Shown piece by piece: positions 33,904-45,772 of a stretch of 64,000 nt of DNA. Under the pieces are notes generated by a model. It made no database searches. It had not been told where the DNA came from and saw only the letters and a program-made list of their open reading frames with translations. The position numbers were made by a program, and so were the translations under genes. Numbering within the stretch: the stretch's first letter is position 1; each line of letters starts with the position of its first letter. This DNA is from Phylloscopus collybita. Its lineage: Eukaryota > Chordata > Aves > Passeriformes > Phylloscopidae. The stretch spans positions 11,455,001 to 11,519,000 of the forward strand of contig JAJNNQ010000001.1 of NCBI GenBank assembly GCA_027886175.1. Reading direction: 5' to 3'.

Positions 33904-36900
33904 GCAATGCAGCACAGCACCACTGCAGCCCTGGGCAGCCCCAGTGTTCGTGATCTCCCTGGGCAGCTGCTCAGAGCAGCAGAGACCCTGTGGGCACGGT
34001 GTCTGTGGCAGGGGAGACCCCTGGGGCTGTCAGGGGCTCCCCCCAGCACACAGCACCTCTGCTCCCCCTTCCCTGCTGTGAGAACACCTGCTGGCACTAA
34101 ATCAGAATCCCAGTGGATCTGCAAGAGATGGAGAAGCTGAGGGTTTATTTCAGAGCAATGTGTGAGGATAAAGCCACGGCTCTGTGCCAACTGCCAGCGC
34201 TGCTGAGGGAGCCCCTGCAGCTCTGCAGCTCCAGAGGAGAGTTTGGGCTGGCACTCCTGGTGGGCACTGCCCTCTCCCAGCAGGGTGAGGGGACAGCCAG
34301 GCAGGGAACCGCTCAAGAAATGTTATTAGAAGGCTTCACTGGCAATAAATGTATTTCCTCGAAAAGAACTGGAGGAATATTTGGATTATTACATTTATTA
34401 GACCGCTCAGCAAATGCGTTACACCCATATGACAAATAAATGTGATGGTTTCAGATTTCATTAGGCAGCCCCGGGCAATGGTGCTTTGTCCCAGGCACAA
34501 ATGAGCAGGGCTCTGTCACCACTCCTTAATGGTCACTTTTGCATCAGTGCTAATGAGCGTGGCTGTGGCAGCCCCCAGCCCTCTCGGTGCTGCTGGCACT
34601 GCCCGTGCCTGCTGCAGGGAGCAGCCCCTGGGCCTGCAGCAGCCACTGGAGCTGCCCTGGGGGTGAGGGGCTGTTGCAGCCCCACCTGAGAGGGGAATCA
34701 AGGGGAAGGAGCTGTGGGCACCCAGTGCCATCCTCGCTGGGGCTTGGGGACAGACCCTCACTGGTGACAGTGAGCCCAGCCTGAGCACCACACTGTCTGC
34801 AGGGGAGGGAGCACTGTCACAGGGACAATAATTGCTTGCTTTCTTTCTTTTTTATTTATATATTTATTTATTTATTTATTTATTTATTTATTTTAACCTG
34901 TGTCAAAACCAATCTGAGCAGGGGATGCATATATTTAAATTAAAAGTAATTAAAAATGTGCTGCCAGGAAAAAAAAAAAAAAAAGGCGTGATGGATTCAA
35001 TGTAAGAAAATGAAGTAATAAAATACTTTATGGATTAACTCATATCAGGCTGTTTTGCAAATTTATTTTTCATTATGATACATCCATATCAGATAATGTC
35101 TGAATTTATTATGCTGCCTTCAGGCAGGCTGTGTCAGAAACCTCCCCAGCCCCATTTGGGCCCGGTGACTGGTGAGCAAGGTTTCTGTCATCATTTCTTA
35201 GTGGTCACTTCACCTCAGTAATAATGAACGAGTCAAGCAGGGCTGTTATTTTCTTTAATCTCTTTCCTCATATTAAAAAAATACAGCCAGCCACATCATT
35301 ATTGCAGCAGGCCCAGAGGACTATTTCCAGGTCATTACTCCAGTTCGTCTGAGCGTCTCAAGGTCCTAAAGGCTTTGGGGTTATATGCAATAAGGCCTTC
35401 GTCGACAACATTTCCCCTGAGCCCTAGGTGTTAATGAGAAAGATTTTCCATGTGGCTGTTAACACTGTGTGCTTTAAAAAGTCACAAAGAAAATGGGATT
35501 TCCTCCTCCAGCTTCTGCCTTATTGTGGCTCTCCGTGTTTGCAGGCACGGGAGGACAGTTACCTCTCTAATTGCACGAATTCTAGAGGGGGAACCTTAAC
35601 TGTGGGTAGGGTAGATTTCCACCAGCCAAGTTTGAATTTTTTTTTTTTGTTTATTTGCTTTTAATTTTCACTATATTATTCTGACAGAATATTTTCTCCT
35701 CTCTGTGGACAGAAGAAATGCAAGCTGCAAAGCCACAGCCAGGCTAATGCCATCAAAAATTCCATTTTTTGCCCAAGACAGTGTCTTGACTCTCTAATCT
35801 CATTTGAAAGAATATTTTTGTCTGCTCAGCATCTTCAGCTTTTTTACCAAACCAGGGCCCACTATACTCGTGCTCTGCTCTTAGAGCTGCTATGAATTTT
35901 AAAATGTGTAAAAATGACAGAATATTAACAAAAGCATTGATTTTCCTATTTACTTTTATGCATTTTATTAATTAGACCACTTCCAAGTGTAACCACTGTG
36001 TATTAAATTTACTCTGCAATGTTGGATACGAATGGCAAACAATAAACCAAATTGAATTCTTTACAAAACAGAAATTTAGAAAAAAAATACAATTAAAATG
36101 CTGCCTGTTCTGTCAGGCAGTGGCTGCAACCCCCAGCCCTGCAGCCGTTCCTGGGCAGGGTTTGCTGGAGCCTCCCCCAGCCAAGCCCTTTCCAGAGCCC
36201 TGAACAAGCAGATAATGCACCGAGAGGCAGAGAGATAATTTTAGGAATTCCATATCTGCAGACAGGTTTGGAGCAGGCATGCACTGTTATGTCAGCAATT
36301 TTTATAACAACCTACTCAAAGCACCTACTGTGCTCCTTCATATTCCAGACAAAAGGCTTGGAAGTGTCTCGCCCAGCCCTCGGAAAGGACATTTCACAAA
36401 TGCTCTGAAAGCCTGCCAGAGTTCAGTGGGAGCTGCTCTCGGGCTCTCTTTGCTCACACCCCAGTGCATTTTGCAGTGAGACTAATTCCAACTGTGCAGG
36501 GATGTTGGTGGATGGAGGCAGCCCACATCCCACAGGTTCACAGCCATCTGATCATTCAGTTTTCAAATCCTTTGGAATGGCTGTATAATCCAGCAGGAAG
36601 GCAGTGGAGTGGGGCCCGTGCCTGGAACACGTGCACAGCCCTGGAAATGCTGAGTGTTCTGGGTGGGGAAAAGCATCTTAATCCCGGTACTTGGCATTCC
36701 TGAATACAGATCAATTTTCCCCTTAACCTGCTCTTTTAAAGCTGTGCCACTGCATAAATCTAGTTATTAGGGAAACTCAGATGTTAGATGAGTGCAGAGG
36801 CATAAAAATATCTCAGTTCCCCAATGGGGAGATTAGCACGTCCCTGCAGCAGGAGCACGCAGGTGGTTTAACCTGCATTTGTGAAGCTCTGGTGTTACAT

Positions 36901-37030
36901 CACCGAGGAAATTCACAGTTCTGCTCCCGGAGCTGGATGTGCCTGATCCAGGGTCACCCACTGCCTGCTGGCTGGAAGGGAAATCTTTGAGCAGACACAG
37001 AGCCCCGAGGCTGAGCCCCGGGTTTGTGTG
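33904..37030. other. Unique intergenic block
   Basis: Bases 33904-34300 are GC-moderate. Bases 34310-34440 and 34840-36100 are AT-rich, with the latter holding many TTTATTA and ATTAAT words. Bases 34540-34800 are GC-rich. Bases 36100-36990 are mixed. No gene is recognised. The AT-rich part is non-repetitive except for the tract at 34850-34894 and a 17-base A run near 34969. Confidence 0.55.
34850..34894. repeat. (TTTA)n microsatellite
   Basis: About ten TTTA tetramers with one TATA interruption near the left end. Confidence 0.93.
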
Positions 37031-37222
37031 AATCACTGAACCATCAAATCCCAGCCTGCTTTGGACTGGAAGGACCTTAAACCTGACCTCATCCCACAGC
37101 CCTGCCCTGGGCAGGGACACCTTCCGCTGTCCCAGGTTGCTCCAAGCCCTGTCCAAGGTGGGCTTGAACAATTCCAGGGATGGGGCAGCTCCGGGCTCCC
37201 CGTGCCAGGGCCTCCCCATCGC
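37031..37222 (-). mobile_element. CR1 LINE 3' end fragment
   Basis: Reverse-oriented CR1 3' end. It begins on the plus strand with the tail remnant AATCACTGAACCATCAAATC. It continues GGACTGGAAGGACCTTAAA, CTGCCCTGGGCAGGGACACC, AGGTTGCTCCAAGCCC, GGCTTGAACAATTCC, AGGGATGGGGC and CCGTGCCAGGGCCTC. It is 5'-truncated. The opposite strand to the copy at 33765 shows an independent insertion. Confidence 0.88.
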
Positions 37223-37470
37223 TCCAGAGCCCCCCAGGGTCTGTGGGTGTGCCCAGGGCTGGGGAGGTTAAAGGGGCTGATGTGACAGGGAAGGCGTGCG
37301 GCTGCTCTGGGGAGCGCTGGGAGCACAGCCAGAGGGGTGAGGGGGGCAGCCGTGCCCCAGAGCCTGCCCGGCTGCCTCTGTGGCACTGGGGAGCAGGGGA
37401 TGCCCCAGGCTGGGAACCCTGTGGGGAACCGTGTGTGCAATAGTTTTGTTATTCCCTGCCAAGGGAACAG

Positions 37471-37676
37471 GGAATGCCCCACACCGGGGCCGTGTGTCCA
37501 TCCCAAAGGAGCAGGGAATGCCCCAGGGTGGGAGCCGTGTGTCCATCCCAAAGGAACAGGGAATGCCCCACACCGGAGCCGTGTGTCCATCCCAAAGGAA
37601 CAGGGAATGCCCCACACCGGAGCCGTGTGTCCATCCCAAAGGAGCAGGGAATGCCCCACACCGGGGCCGTGCCGTG
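37471..37676. repeat. 44-bp minisatellite, five copies
   Basis: Units start at 37471, 37515, 37560, 37604 and 37648 (spacing 44, 45, 44, 44). Each contains GGAATGCCCCACACCGG and GTGTGTCCATCCCAAAGG. The second unit differs (AGGGTGGG for ACACCGG). The last is partial. Confidence 0.93.
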
Positions 37677-37880
37677 CCCAGGCCGGGCAGCCCCAGCCCC
37701 GCTCCCGCAGCGCTGCGCTCCCGAGCAGAGCTCCTCGCCCGCAGCTCCCCGGGCGGGCACAGCCGCTCCACAAAATCCATATATAGATCCAGCCCCGTGT
37801 CCTGCCGGCTGGGAAGAGGCTGCACGGCGGCTTTCGGGCGGGGGCGGTGTGCGGGGCCACGCCAGGTACCTCCCTACCGC
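37677..37880. promoter_or_regulatory. CpG-rich block with TATA-like and GC-box words
   Basis: This is a CpG-dense stretch. It carries a TATATAG word at 37780-37786 and GCGGGGGCGG at about 37838-37847, downstream of the TATA word. GCCAGGTACC near 37861-37868 could serve as a splice donor. The order is not textbook, because the GC box lies downstream of the TATA word, and no exon is recognised. It may simply be a CpG-rich patch beside a minisatellite. Confidence 0.22.
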
Positions 37881-39209
37881 GCCCGGCCTTTTCAGGGAAG
37901 ATTTAGAAGGGCTCTGTAATCTGCAAATTCTAAAGAGCTGACGGAGAGGGTTATTAAGGGCTGGTGGGTGATGGCTGCTTGCAGTGTTATTAAAGTGCTA
38001 AAAGATTATGTCTGTGATAGCTCTGTGCTTACAGTGTCCTTCATGGCCACTTCCACAGGGACGGAGGCGAGGAGAGAGGCAGAGGATCGATAAAAGGATA
38101 TTACCACCGGGCCAATCCCAATAATAAGAGAGGTGATATATACACACCATTTAAATTGTCCAACACATTTAATGTTCATTAACACTAATTTTCACCGTGC
38201 TGGTGTTTAATGTATTATTGCAATGAAATTAATAAAAAAATACCCCACAGGAAATATAATTTAACTGTTTATAAACTTACCTTTTGATTGCCAATTTCCT
38301 GCCGAGCTCTGCTCCTGCACCAGCTTTTGCAGGAGACTGGAGCCACAACAGCTGGGGGCCAGGGCTGGGGGGTCCCTGGGGCCCTGCACCCACAGCCCAG
38401 GCAGGGCACAGACCCCCATGACCTGGCAGAAATGTCTGGGAGAACCAGGGGCCCTTATGCCATTTTCCCTCCTTTCATCTTCCCACCCTTTTTAGCAACC
38501 TCCTTCAGAATCCTCCCTTCTTCTTCTTCTCCTTCAGAACTTCCTCAGCATCGCATGGATGAATGTTCAGTATCCTTGTGAAAAATCTTGACTTCAAATG
38601 GGTTTGGTGTAGGGGCATTTTTCACATAAAAGAGAAAAAATCACCATGCAATAGTTTTGTTATTCTGCAGTAACTGCTGGGGAATTACGTATTTATTTAT
38701 CTCTTACGAAGCACAGGGAAATTGTATTTGGCCACAGTGTATAAATTGTGGCATAATTACCGTAAAATTTATAGTTTTTATACTTCCAACAAGTTAGCTT
38801 TTAAATCACACAACCCCATGTAAATACTTTAAAATTATTCAGTAATTACTTATTTACATTGTAATTAAAATAAGTAATTAGCATACATTTACAGAGGATT
38901 TACATACTTATTTGTGAAAATAGTTCCTTGGCAGATGCAAAAAGAAATCTTCAGCTGATCATAAAAAAAAAAAAAAAAAAAAAAAAGAAAGAAAGAAAAA
39001 AAAAAAATTAGAAAATAGATGATGTGAGAATGAAAGGGGTGGCGGTGACAGCAGGGTGACAGCCCACCCGCGCGGTGGCACAGGGTGTCCCCACGGCCAG
39101 GGGGCCGGGAGCGGGGCAGGATCAGAGGAGCAGGTGCCCAGGGTGAGCAGGAGCCGCTGTCCCCGAGCAGGCGATGCAGGGACCGACCCCGGCCCTGCCC
39201 CGAGGGGCT
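37881..39209. other. Unique sequence, mostly AT-rich
   Basis: Bases 37900-38290 and 38580-38960 are AT-rich and non-repetitive (TTTAATGTTCATTAACAC-type words near 38160-38190), suggesting conserved non-coding DNA. Bases 38290-38460 are GC-rich. No gene is recognised. A long A tract occupies 38963-39007. Confidence 0.5.
38963..39007. repeat. Poly-A / GAAA tract
   Basis: A run of 24 A bases is followed by GAAAGAAAGAAAAA. No adjacent retroposed gene is recognised. Confidence 0.92.
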
Positions 39210-39395
39210 GCCGAGCCCCCCGAGCCCCCCGGGCCCCCCGAGCCCCCCGAGCCCCCCGAGCCTCCCGAGCCCCCCGAGCCCACAGAGCCCCCCGAGCCCC
39301 CCGAGCCCCCCGAGCCTCCCGAGCCCCCCGAGCCCCCCAGAGCCTCCCGAGCCCCCCGAGCGCCCCGAGCCCCCCGGGCCCCCCGGGCCGCTCCG
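39210..39395. repeat. 9-bp minisatellite (GAGCCCCCC)
   Basis: About 20 copies of GAGCCCCCC occur, with variants GAGCCTCCC, GGGCCCCCC, GAGCCCACA and GAGCGCCCC. The minus strand has GGGGGG runs spaced by three bases, a strong G-quadruplex pattern. Open frames such as (EPP)n and (GGS)n are artefacts. Confidence 0.95.
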
Positions 39396-39843
39396 GACCC
39401 CGCCAAGGAAGCCGCGCTGTGCCGGCAGTGCCAGCGCAGCCTGCCCGGGCTGAGCTCTGCCCAGGGCTGCCACTGCCCCCTGCTCCTGGAAATGCCTGGA
39501 GCTGCTGGGAAGCCGCAGCCGCGTTCCTAGAAAGCGAGCTGGCCCGGAGCAGAGCTGCCCTCCGGCCAAACCCGGCCCTTTCAAAGCCCAGCTCGGTGTG
39601 CGGGATCAGCAAAGCAGCCGCGGAGCATCCGCAGGGCTGTGTGGTTACCGTGCCTGCGTTTCAGCTAAACAAGACAAATCTGGCTGATGATTGTGTCTAA
39701 CTAGGAAGAATGATTGAAGGTCCGTGCCCTCGGCTGTGAGGAGAACACAAATGATGATTGGTTTGAGGCAGGAGCTCCCAGGCCAGAGCCAGCAGGAGCA
39801 GCCGGCAGCGAGCTCTGGCACAGCCACCCACGGAGGGGGCCGG
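39396..39843. other. Unique sequence
   Basis: GC-rich to 39600, then mixed. No gene is recognised. Confidence 0.5.
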
Positions 39844-40142
39844 GGTGGCTGCCTGCAGGACAGACGGACACAGGAGTGTCACCCACAGAGGGGGCCGGGG
39901 TGGCTGCCTGCAGGACAGACAGACACAGGAGTGTCACCCTCCAAACAGGGAACCCTGGGTGGCTGCCTGCAGGACAGACAGACACAGGAGTGCCACTCTC
40001 CAAGCAGGGGACACCCTGGGTGGCTGCCTGCAGGACAGACAGACACAGGAGTGTCACCCTCCAAACAGGGAACCCTGGGTGGCTGCCTGCAGGACAGACA
40101 GACACAGGAGTGCCACCCTCCAAGCAGGGGACACCCTGGGTG
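39844..40142. repeat. ~55-61-bp minisatellite with alternating unit types
   Basis: Five units contain GGTGGCTGCCTGCAGGACAG, a short ACAGACACAGGAGTG segment, and a variable spacer. Spacers are CACCCACAGAGGGGG in the first, and CCTCCAAACAGGGAACCC or CCAAGCAGGGGACACCC in the last four. The last four alternate A-B-A-B, so a 120-base dimer is present twice. Confidence 0.93.
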
Positions 40143-42104
40143 CTCTGTGTGGCACGGGTGCCAGGCACTTTGCTGAGGGGAGCAGGGGAGCCCGTGGCAC
40201 AGCCCTGGCTGATGCTGCCCTGGTGCCCCCAGGCTGAGCAAACTCGTGGCCCAGCACAGCAGGTCTGTCAGACACATCTGCACCTGCTGGAGTTTCCCAC
40301 TGGGAAAAGGGGCCAGGGCCCAGGGAGAGCTTCCATGAGATGGAGTTTGGGCTGGCTGACGTGTGTGTGGGTGCTGGTGTGGGACACCAGCTCTCCTGGG
40401 CCAGGAGCAGCTTCAGATGGATGTTGAGGGGCACGGAGGCACTAGTGAAGGTGCTCCCACCACAGCAGGAGGCACACCTGCACAGGTGCTCCCTGGTTCC
40501 TTCCATGTCAGGACCAAGGGGACAGTGGGCCAAGGTATGCAGCTGCAGAGCTTTGCCTGGCAGTGGTGGGTGCTGGGAGCTCCTGGGGATGCCCACAGCT
40601 CTGGGCAGTGGCCTCTTCCAACACTGCAGTGCATCCTGGCACTTCTGGTTCCTGGGTTTGCTCTCCATCATTGTGTGCTCTGCTTTCCCAGACTTGCCAT
40701 TGTTTTGGCACTTTTCTCCCACCACTTCCATCTTTAAACGAAACAAAACAAAACATTTCTGTACCTGGTGAGTGCTGGCAGGAAGAGCTGGGAACTCTAC
40801 AGGCATCTGGAGTTTTGTGTAAGAGCAAGATACTGTTCAGGGAATGAAGGGTTCCAGTGGGCAGACTAATGCTCCATAACGAGCGAGACCTCATAGCTGG
40901 AATTGTGTTTGCCACATTCAGCCAGTGCAGAAATCCCTTCCTGGGGAGACAACATGATATGGGCACAAAGGAGCAGCCCTGGCTCTGCTGTGGAATTCGC
41001 TCCCTCCCCAGAGCACTTGGCTGGGCTGTTATCACATGTGCTGTATTATTGAATTTCTCCAAAGTCTCCCTTTATCCTTATTAATGCTGTGAAAGTTGTA
41101 GCAAGGAGTGATATGATCTAACATTGGATAAAATCACAATTTGTCCTTCTTCTTGGTGTAAATGTAACAGGGCTTAACTGTACAAACAAATAAGCCTAAA
41201 TAGAAACATTTGTGATGATAAATGGGCAAGGAGAGCACTCGCTGCAAGGTGAGAGATGACAGTGCCTGTGAACAGAATGGAGAATCTCGCCGCTTCAGGG
41301 TCAGTCTCAGGCAGGCTCAAGGTCAGCTCTGCCGGCTCTCCCTCCTCCTCCCGCTGCTCCCTGTGGCGATGGCAGACTGTCCCCGCATCCCTGGCTCCCA
41401 GCTGCAGCATCTCCTGGGGCGCTGCAGGGAGCACAGCCTGGCTGGGCTGTGCCGCGCTCTGGGCACAGGTGCTGCAGCCCTGGCAGCACCTTGGCAGGCG
41501 CTGGGGGAGCTGAGCCCGCTCCCCACCGAGCGAGCCTGGGCAGGAGAGGGAGGAGCTGCTGCAGGGAGCGCGGTGCTGCCGGCTGCGGGCAGTGCCCGCG
41601 GGCAGAGCGGAGCTGGGCCGGGGCTGACCCCGCGGGGATGCGGATATTGATAGGACGGGACAAAAGGCCAAGGTGCAGTAAGGACAGCCATCGGCGGGGC
41701 TCAGTCCATTTGTTTCTCACACCAAATCCATCACGGTAATGGGTCACCTTTCCGTGGCAGCTGATGATTACCTGCTTACCGGGGAGCGCGGCAGGTGCGC
41801 GGCCGGCCGGGGCAGCAGGGACCGGCTGTGGGTGCCCTGGGATTTATGGCAGGTCAGCACCGCGCCTTCCCCTGATAGATCAACTGGATTGGAGTTTATC
41901 TGGGTCACAGTGACCGCTGGTGTTCGCTGTGACAAAAGACCGATGCAGAGAGCCGCCCGGACACCTGCGGGGCGGCAGGAAGGGGAGCTGGGCAGCCTTC
42001 CCTGCCGCTGCCCCACGGTGCCCATCCCTCCCCGAGCCTCCCGGGGCACCTGGTGCAGGGAAGGCGCGGGGGGCTCCTCTGCCAGGGCACGCTCTCCCCA
42101 ATAC
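40143..42104. other. Unique intergenic sequence
   Basis: Bases 40143-40700 are GC-moderate. Bases 40730-41230 are AT-richer. Bases 41280-41640 and 41770-42090 are GC/CpG-rich. No gene is recognised. Confidence 0.5.
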
Positions 42105-42110
42105 CCTTCA
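42105..42110. other. Target-site duplication CCTTCA (left copy)
   Basis: Exact 6-base match to 42415-42420, flanking a TG...CA element. Confidence 0.85.
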
Positions 42111-42414
42111 TGTTGTATTCCTTTTGGTATCCCCTCCCCTGTGAAACCCTACCTGTCCCTTGACTCTGACCTATGGCCTTTGGCCATAGGTAACCCCGCC
42201 CCCTACCCTGAAATGCATAAAACCCCCTTTCCCTCCGGGGTCAGTCTCTTTTCCGCGCTGGGATCCCTTTCTTGGAATAAAGCCTCGGAACACATCTCAG
42301 GGTAAGAGCCTCCTTTGGTTTTATGTCCCTATCATGAGGTTTCCCCTCATCCTAACCTCCCTAAATCTGAGCTAGCAACTGGTCTCGGGGGGCTGAGGGT
42401 AGGGGAACACTTCA
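42111..42414 (+). mobile_element. Solo ERV LTR, 304 bp, 6-bp target duplication
   Basis: The element begins TGTTGTATTCC, ends GAACACTTCA and is flanked by CCTTCA on both sides. It has a GC-box-like CCCCGCCCC at about 42194-42202, a TATA-like CATAAAA at 42216-42222 and AATAAA at 42276-42281, in the order expected of U3-R-U5. A perfect inverted repeat with 9-base arms sits in U3 at 42170-42190. The 6-base duplication fits class II (alpha/beta-like) elements. There is no internal region, so it is a recombinant solo LTR. The intact duplication suggests a fairly recent insertion. Confidence 0.88.
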
Positions 42415-42420
42415 CCTTCA
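42415..42420. other. Target-site duplication CCTTCA (right copy)
   Basis: Pairs with 42105-42110. Confidence 0.85.
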
Positions 42421-45020
42421 TGCCAGGGCTGCGGCCCTCAGTGCCCACCCTGCTGGCAGCTCGGGGCACAGTGACCATCTGCCTTGGGGCAGCAGCGGCT
42501 CCGGGGCTGCCCCGCTGCCCAGCGCCCTGGGAGGCAGGGCCGAGCCCCCGGGGTGTCAGTGGCAGCTGCCTCCAGCGCTGCTGAGAGGAAAAATGTTCTT
42601 TCTGCAGCGTCCTGCTCACACATGTTCCTGTTTAATATTCATGCACCGAAATGAGACAAGTGCTTAATGAGATCAGCCGTGAGTTTCATTTGAACTCTGC
42701 CAGCAAAGGAGTTCCTAAAAATTGCTCTGCAGTGGATGCGCTAAAAAGTTTAATGCTCGCAGGCTGGTGACCTCCACGGGGGCCCCGGCGAGGCGGCCAC
42801 GCTGCTCCCGGCTGGGGAGGAGGGGGAGCTGCAAATCGGAACTTATTAAAAACTGTCCTCCCGTGTGCCTCAGTGGAGGTGTGAGTGGGTTCAGAGGATG
42901 GTGGGGAAGGCACAGGCTGCTCTGCAGGCTCCCGTGCTCTCCTTTCAGGTGCACGCTACCAGGGAGCGCACAGCTAAACAATGCTCATTATTTCCATGCA
43001 TAGGAAATCCCAGCCTCGGAAGACAGAGCTGAATCTCCCAACATCTTAAGGGATAGAAGCCATCTGCGATAAGGAGGGTTGCCTTTCAAAGATAAGGGAA
43101 AAAACCTGAAGCATATTATACATAAGTGGCTTCAGGCAATGAATCATTCCGCAGCGTCCTCGCCGCTGGATCGTGGTCATCACAAAGAAAATAGTCATGA
43201 TGATAGTAACAATAATTAATACTGTGGGTGCTTTGTGCTGCTGCTGGCTGGAGGGCCCTCAGCCAGATCCCAGACACTAAGCCAGGAACAGTAAACATCC
43301 ATTTATGGTAATTTTATTTGAACTCTTGAGAATACGTCCCACACCACTATGATTTGATGGCTTATTAAACCCTGCAGGGTACCTTCTCAGGATGGGAGTG
43401 CTAGGAGCAGTCGGAGGCAGAGAGAGAGCCATCAGCAGGGACCAGCATCATTTCCCTCCTAATTAAAAGTCAAAATGTCATCTAGGTTTTTGTATTGTAA
43501 TTGCAATGGTCATTGCAAAGACACCATGAAATCTGACTGCATTAGCACTTCTTTGGGGGGAGGTCTGCTGGATGAAGATGTATTGAAGGCTTCGTTCTGG
43601 CATTCTTCTTGTACAAGTCCAGGCTTTAAGTGCAGTAAATGAGCCCCCTGCCAGGAGCTCACCTCACCTCTGGGCCCCCCCTCCCCCAACTATATCTGGG
43701 GACTTGAATGGAAAAAAAAAAAAAATCATACATTCCAACCCTAAATGATACCAGTAAGTTTGTGCAAGCTTATGTAAATCACACAAAAAGTGACAAGTTT
43801 TCCTATTAAAAGATAATTGTAATCAGGGTGCTGGACGTGCGGTGCACTGATGATTGGAGATAGACGGGCAGCGTGAAAAGATGGATCGTTTTAATTTGCA
43901 CCAATTAAATTGAAGTTCATGGGATCATCTTCTTCAATCTTCATGAATACTTTATTTTCTGGCTGCTATGGAGCTATTAAAAAGAATGATTGAGCCAAGA
44001 GCTAGGCATAGTATATTTTATGAAATATCACCTTTAAAGAATTTGAGTGCGCCATTTTCATAATGAGTTTTCTAGTACCTAATACCCTTCTATATTACTA
44101 CATTTTTAAAGTGGATTGATCTGGAAAGTGCAGAAAGTGCAGGTAATGATACATTTTGCTAGGATAAGGTGGCTGATAATGTATCATGTTACTGCTCTGA
44201 GAATAATAGATTGCCTTGTGTTTGAGATGTGGCATTCTTATTTTGGTGCTTGCCTTGTGCAGACAAGGGGAGTCCTCTCTGTCTCTGGGAAAAAAAATGT
44301 TTAATTGTTTGTGCAATTTCCTTCTTGTTTCTTCTTTGTCTTTTCTGTAGAGTTGGTGACCTCAGAAACAGATTTCTGAGGTTTGAGGGAGGCTGCTCTC
44401 AGGTATGCATTTGTCTTGATGGATGTTGTTAGAACAGAACAGCATGTAGGAGACAACACACTATGGGAGATAAAGAAATACACAACCCTATATTATTTAC
44501 CAGTGCCTCACATTCTCTTCCCAAGAGAAATGAGTGATGATAGCTTCAAAGGGATAAGTCAATGAGAAGGGTGGTCATCTCTCACTCACAACTGCCAAAA
44601 AGACCCCAAGTCTCACTATTTCATGCACAGACAAATCAAAACCTTAATGGGAAATGGGAGATGCTCAGCTGTGTGCCAGATTGGAGCCTGCCCCGTGGTT
44701 CTCAGCCAGCTTTTGTGGCTGTGAAGCCCAGGAATCCCTCCTGAGCAGCCCCTGGCCCCGTGGCTGCGCTGCCCTTGCCCAGCACTCTCCGACTGAGCTG
44801 GAGCTGCCTGCGGCTCTGGGCACCGACCCCTGCCTGGGGAAACTGGGGAGCTCCTGACACAGGGAAAGGCCGGAGCACCTCCAGAGTGAGGGCTCATGGA
44901 AGCAAAGAACTCGCTTGGAAGGTACGCTGGGCAAAAGGTGAACAAACCCAGAGGAGCCCGAGGCTGCGGCTCCCGAGGGAAGCGGAGGTGCTGCCCTCGA
45001 AGGAGGCGCTGATGGGGGCG
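42421..45020. other. Unique block, GC-rich flanks and AT-rich core
   Basis: Bases 42421-42590 and 42750-42990 are GC-rich. Bases 43010-44640 are AT-rich to moderate, almost repeat-free, with a 14-base A run near 43711. Bases 43300-44110 in particular look like vertebrate conserved non-coding DNA. No gene is recognised. Confidence 0.55.
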
Positions 45021-45360
45021 GCGGGGCCGTGCTGCCCATCCCGGGGGGCAGTGGGGCAGTGCTGCCCATCCCGGGGGGCGCTGGGGCAGTGCTGCCCGGC
45101 CCGGGGGGCGGTGGGGCCGTGCTGCCCAGCTCGGGGGGCGCCGGGGCAGTGCTGCCCATCCCGGGGGGCGCTGGGGCCGTGCTGCCCATCCCGGGGGGCG
45201 CTGGGGCCGTGCTGCCCATCCCGGGGGGCGCTGGGGCAGTGCTGCCCATCCCGGGGGGCGCTGGGGCCGTGCTGCCCATCCCGGGGGGCGGTGGGGCCGT
45301 GCTGCCCAGCCCGGGGGGCGCTGGGGCCGTGCTGCCCATCCCGGGGGGCGCCGGGGCCGT
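45021..45360. repeat. 30-bp GC-rich minisatellite, indel-free
   Basis: Eleven units of 30 bases contain GTGCTGCCCATCCCGGGG followed by GGCGCTGGGG or a variant. All are in perfect 30-base register, differing only by substitutions (CATC, CGGC, CAGC; GCTGG, GGTGG, GCCGG; CAGT, CCGT). The plus strand has G6 and G4 runs in every unit. Open frames of up to about 250 codons on both strands follow from the multiple-of-three period. Confidence 0.96.
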
Positions 45361-45772
45361 CCCACCGGGGTGCCCGCTGCTCACACCCGCTGCTCCCCAC
45401 CGCCGGGGGTGCATCCTCGGCTCCGCCAGCCACAGCGACATGACGCCGTCTCTCTCTACATAGGCTTAAGCAACAGCAATCATAATTAACCCTGCTAATT
45501 AATCAGGGCATAACATATTAATTGCTAGCACACGAGGCTCCAATTGAGCAGGTGCTGTGTGGGTCTCTAATAGGATAATGAAGTGACGAGCGGTGCCACG
45601 CGCAGCAGAGTGAGCATCGCTGGGGGAGAGGGGCTTGGCAAGCCCTGCGCTCGGCTCCTGCCCCCGGTGCCACTGCAGACGGGGGCTGGGGCCGCGGGGT
45701 GCGAGCCACGGAGGGAGCTGGGGCCAAGGGAGAGAGCGGCTGCCCCCGTGCCCGGGGCACCGGCACCAGCCC
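45361..45772. other. Unique sequence
   Basis: CpG-rich, then an AT-rich patch at 45465-45580 with TTAATTAATC-type words, then GC-rich. No gene is recognised. Confidence 0.5.
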
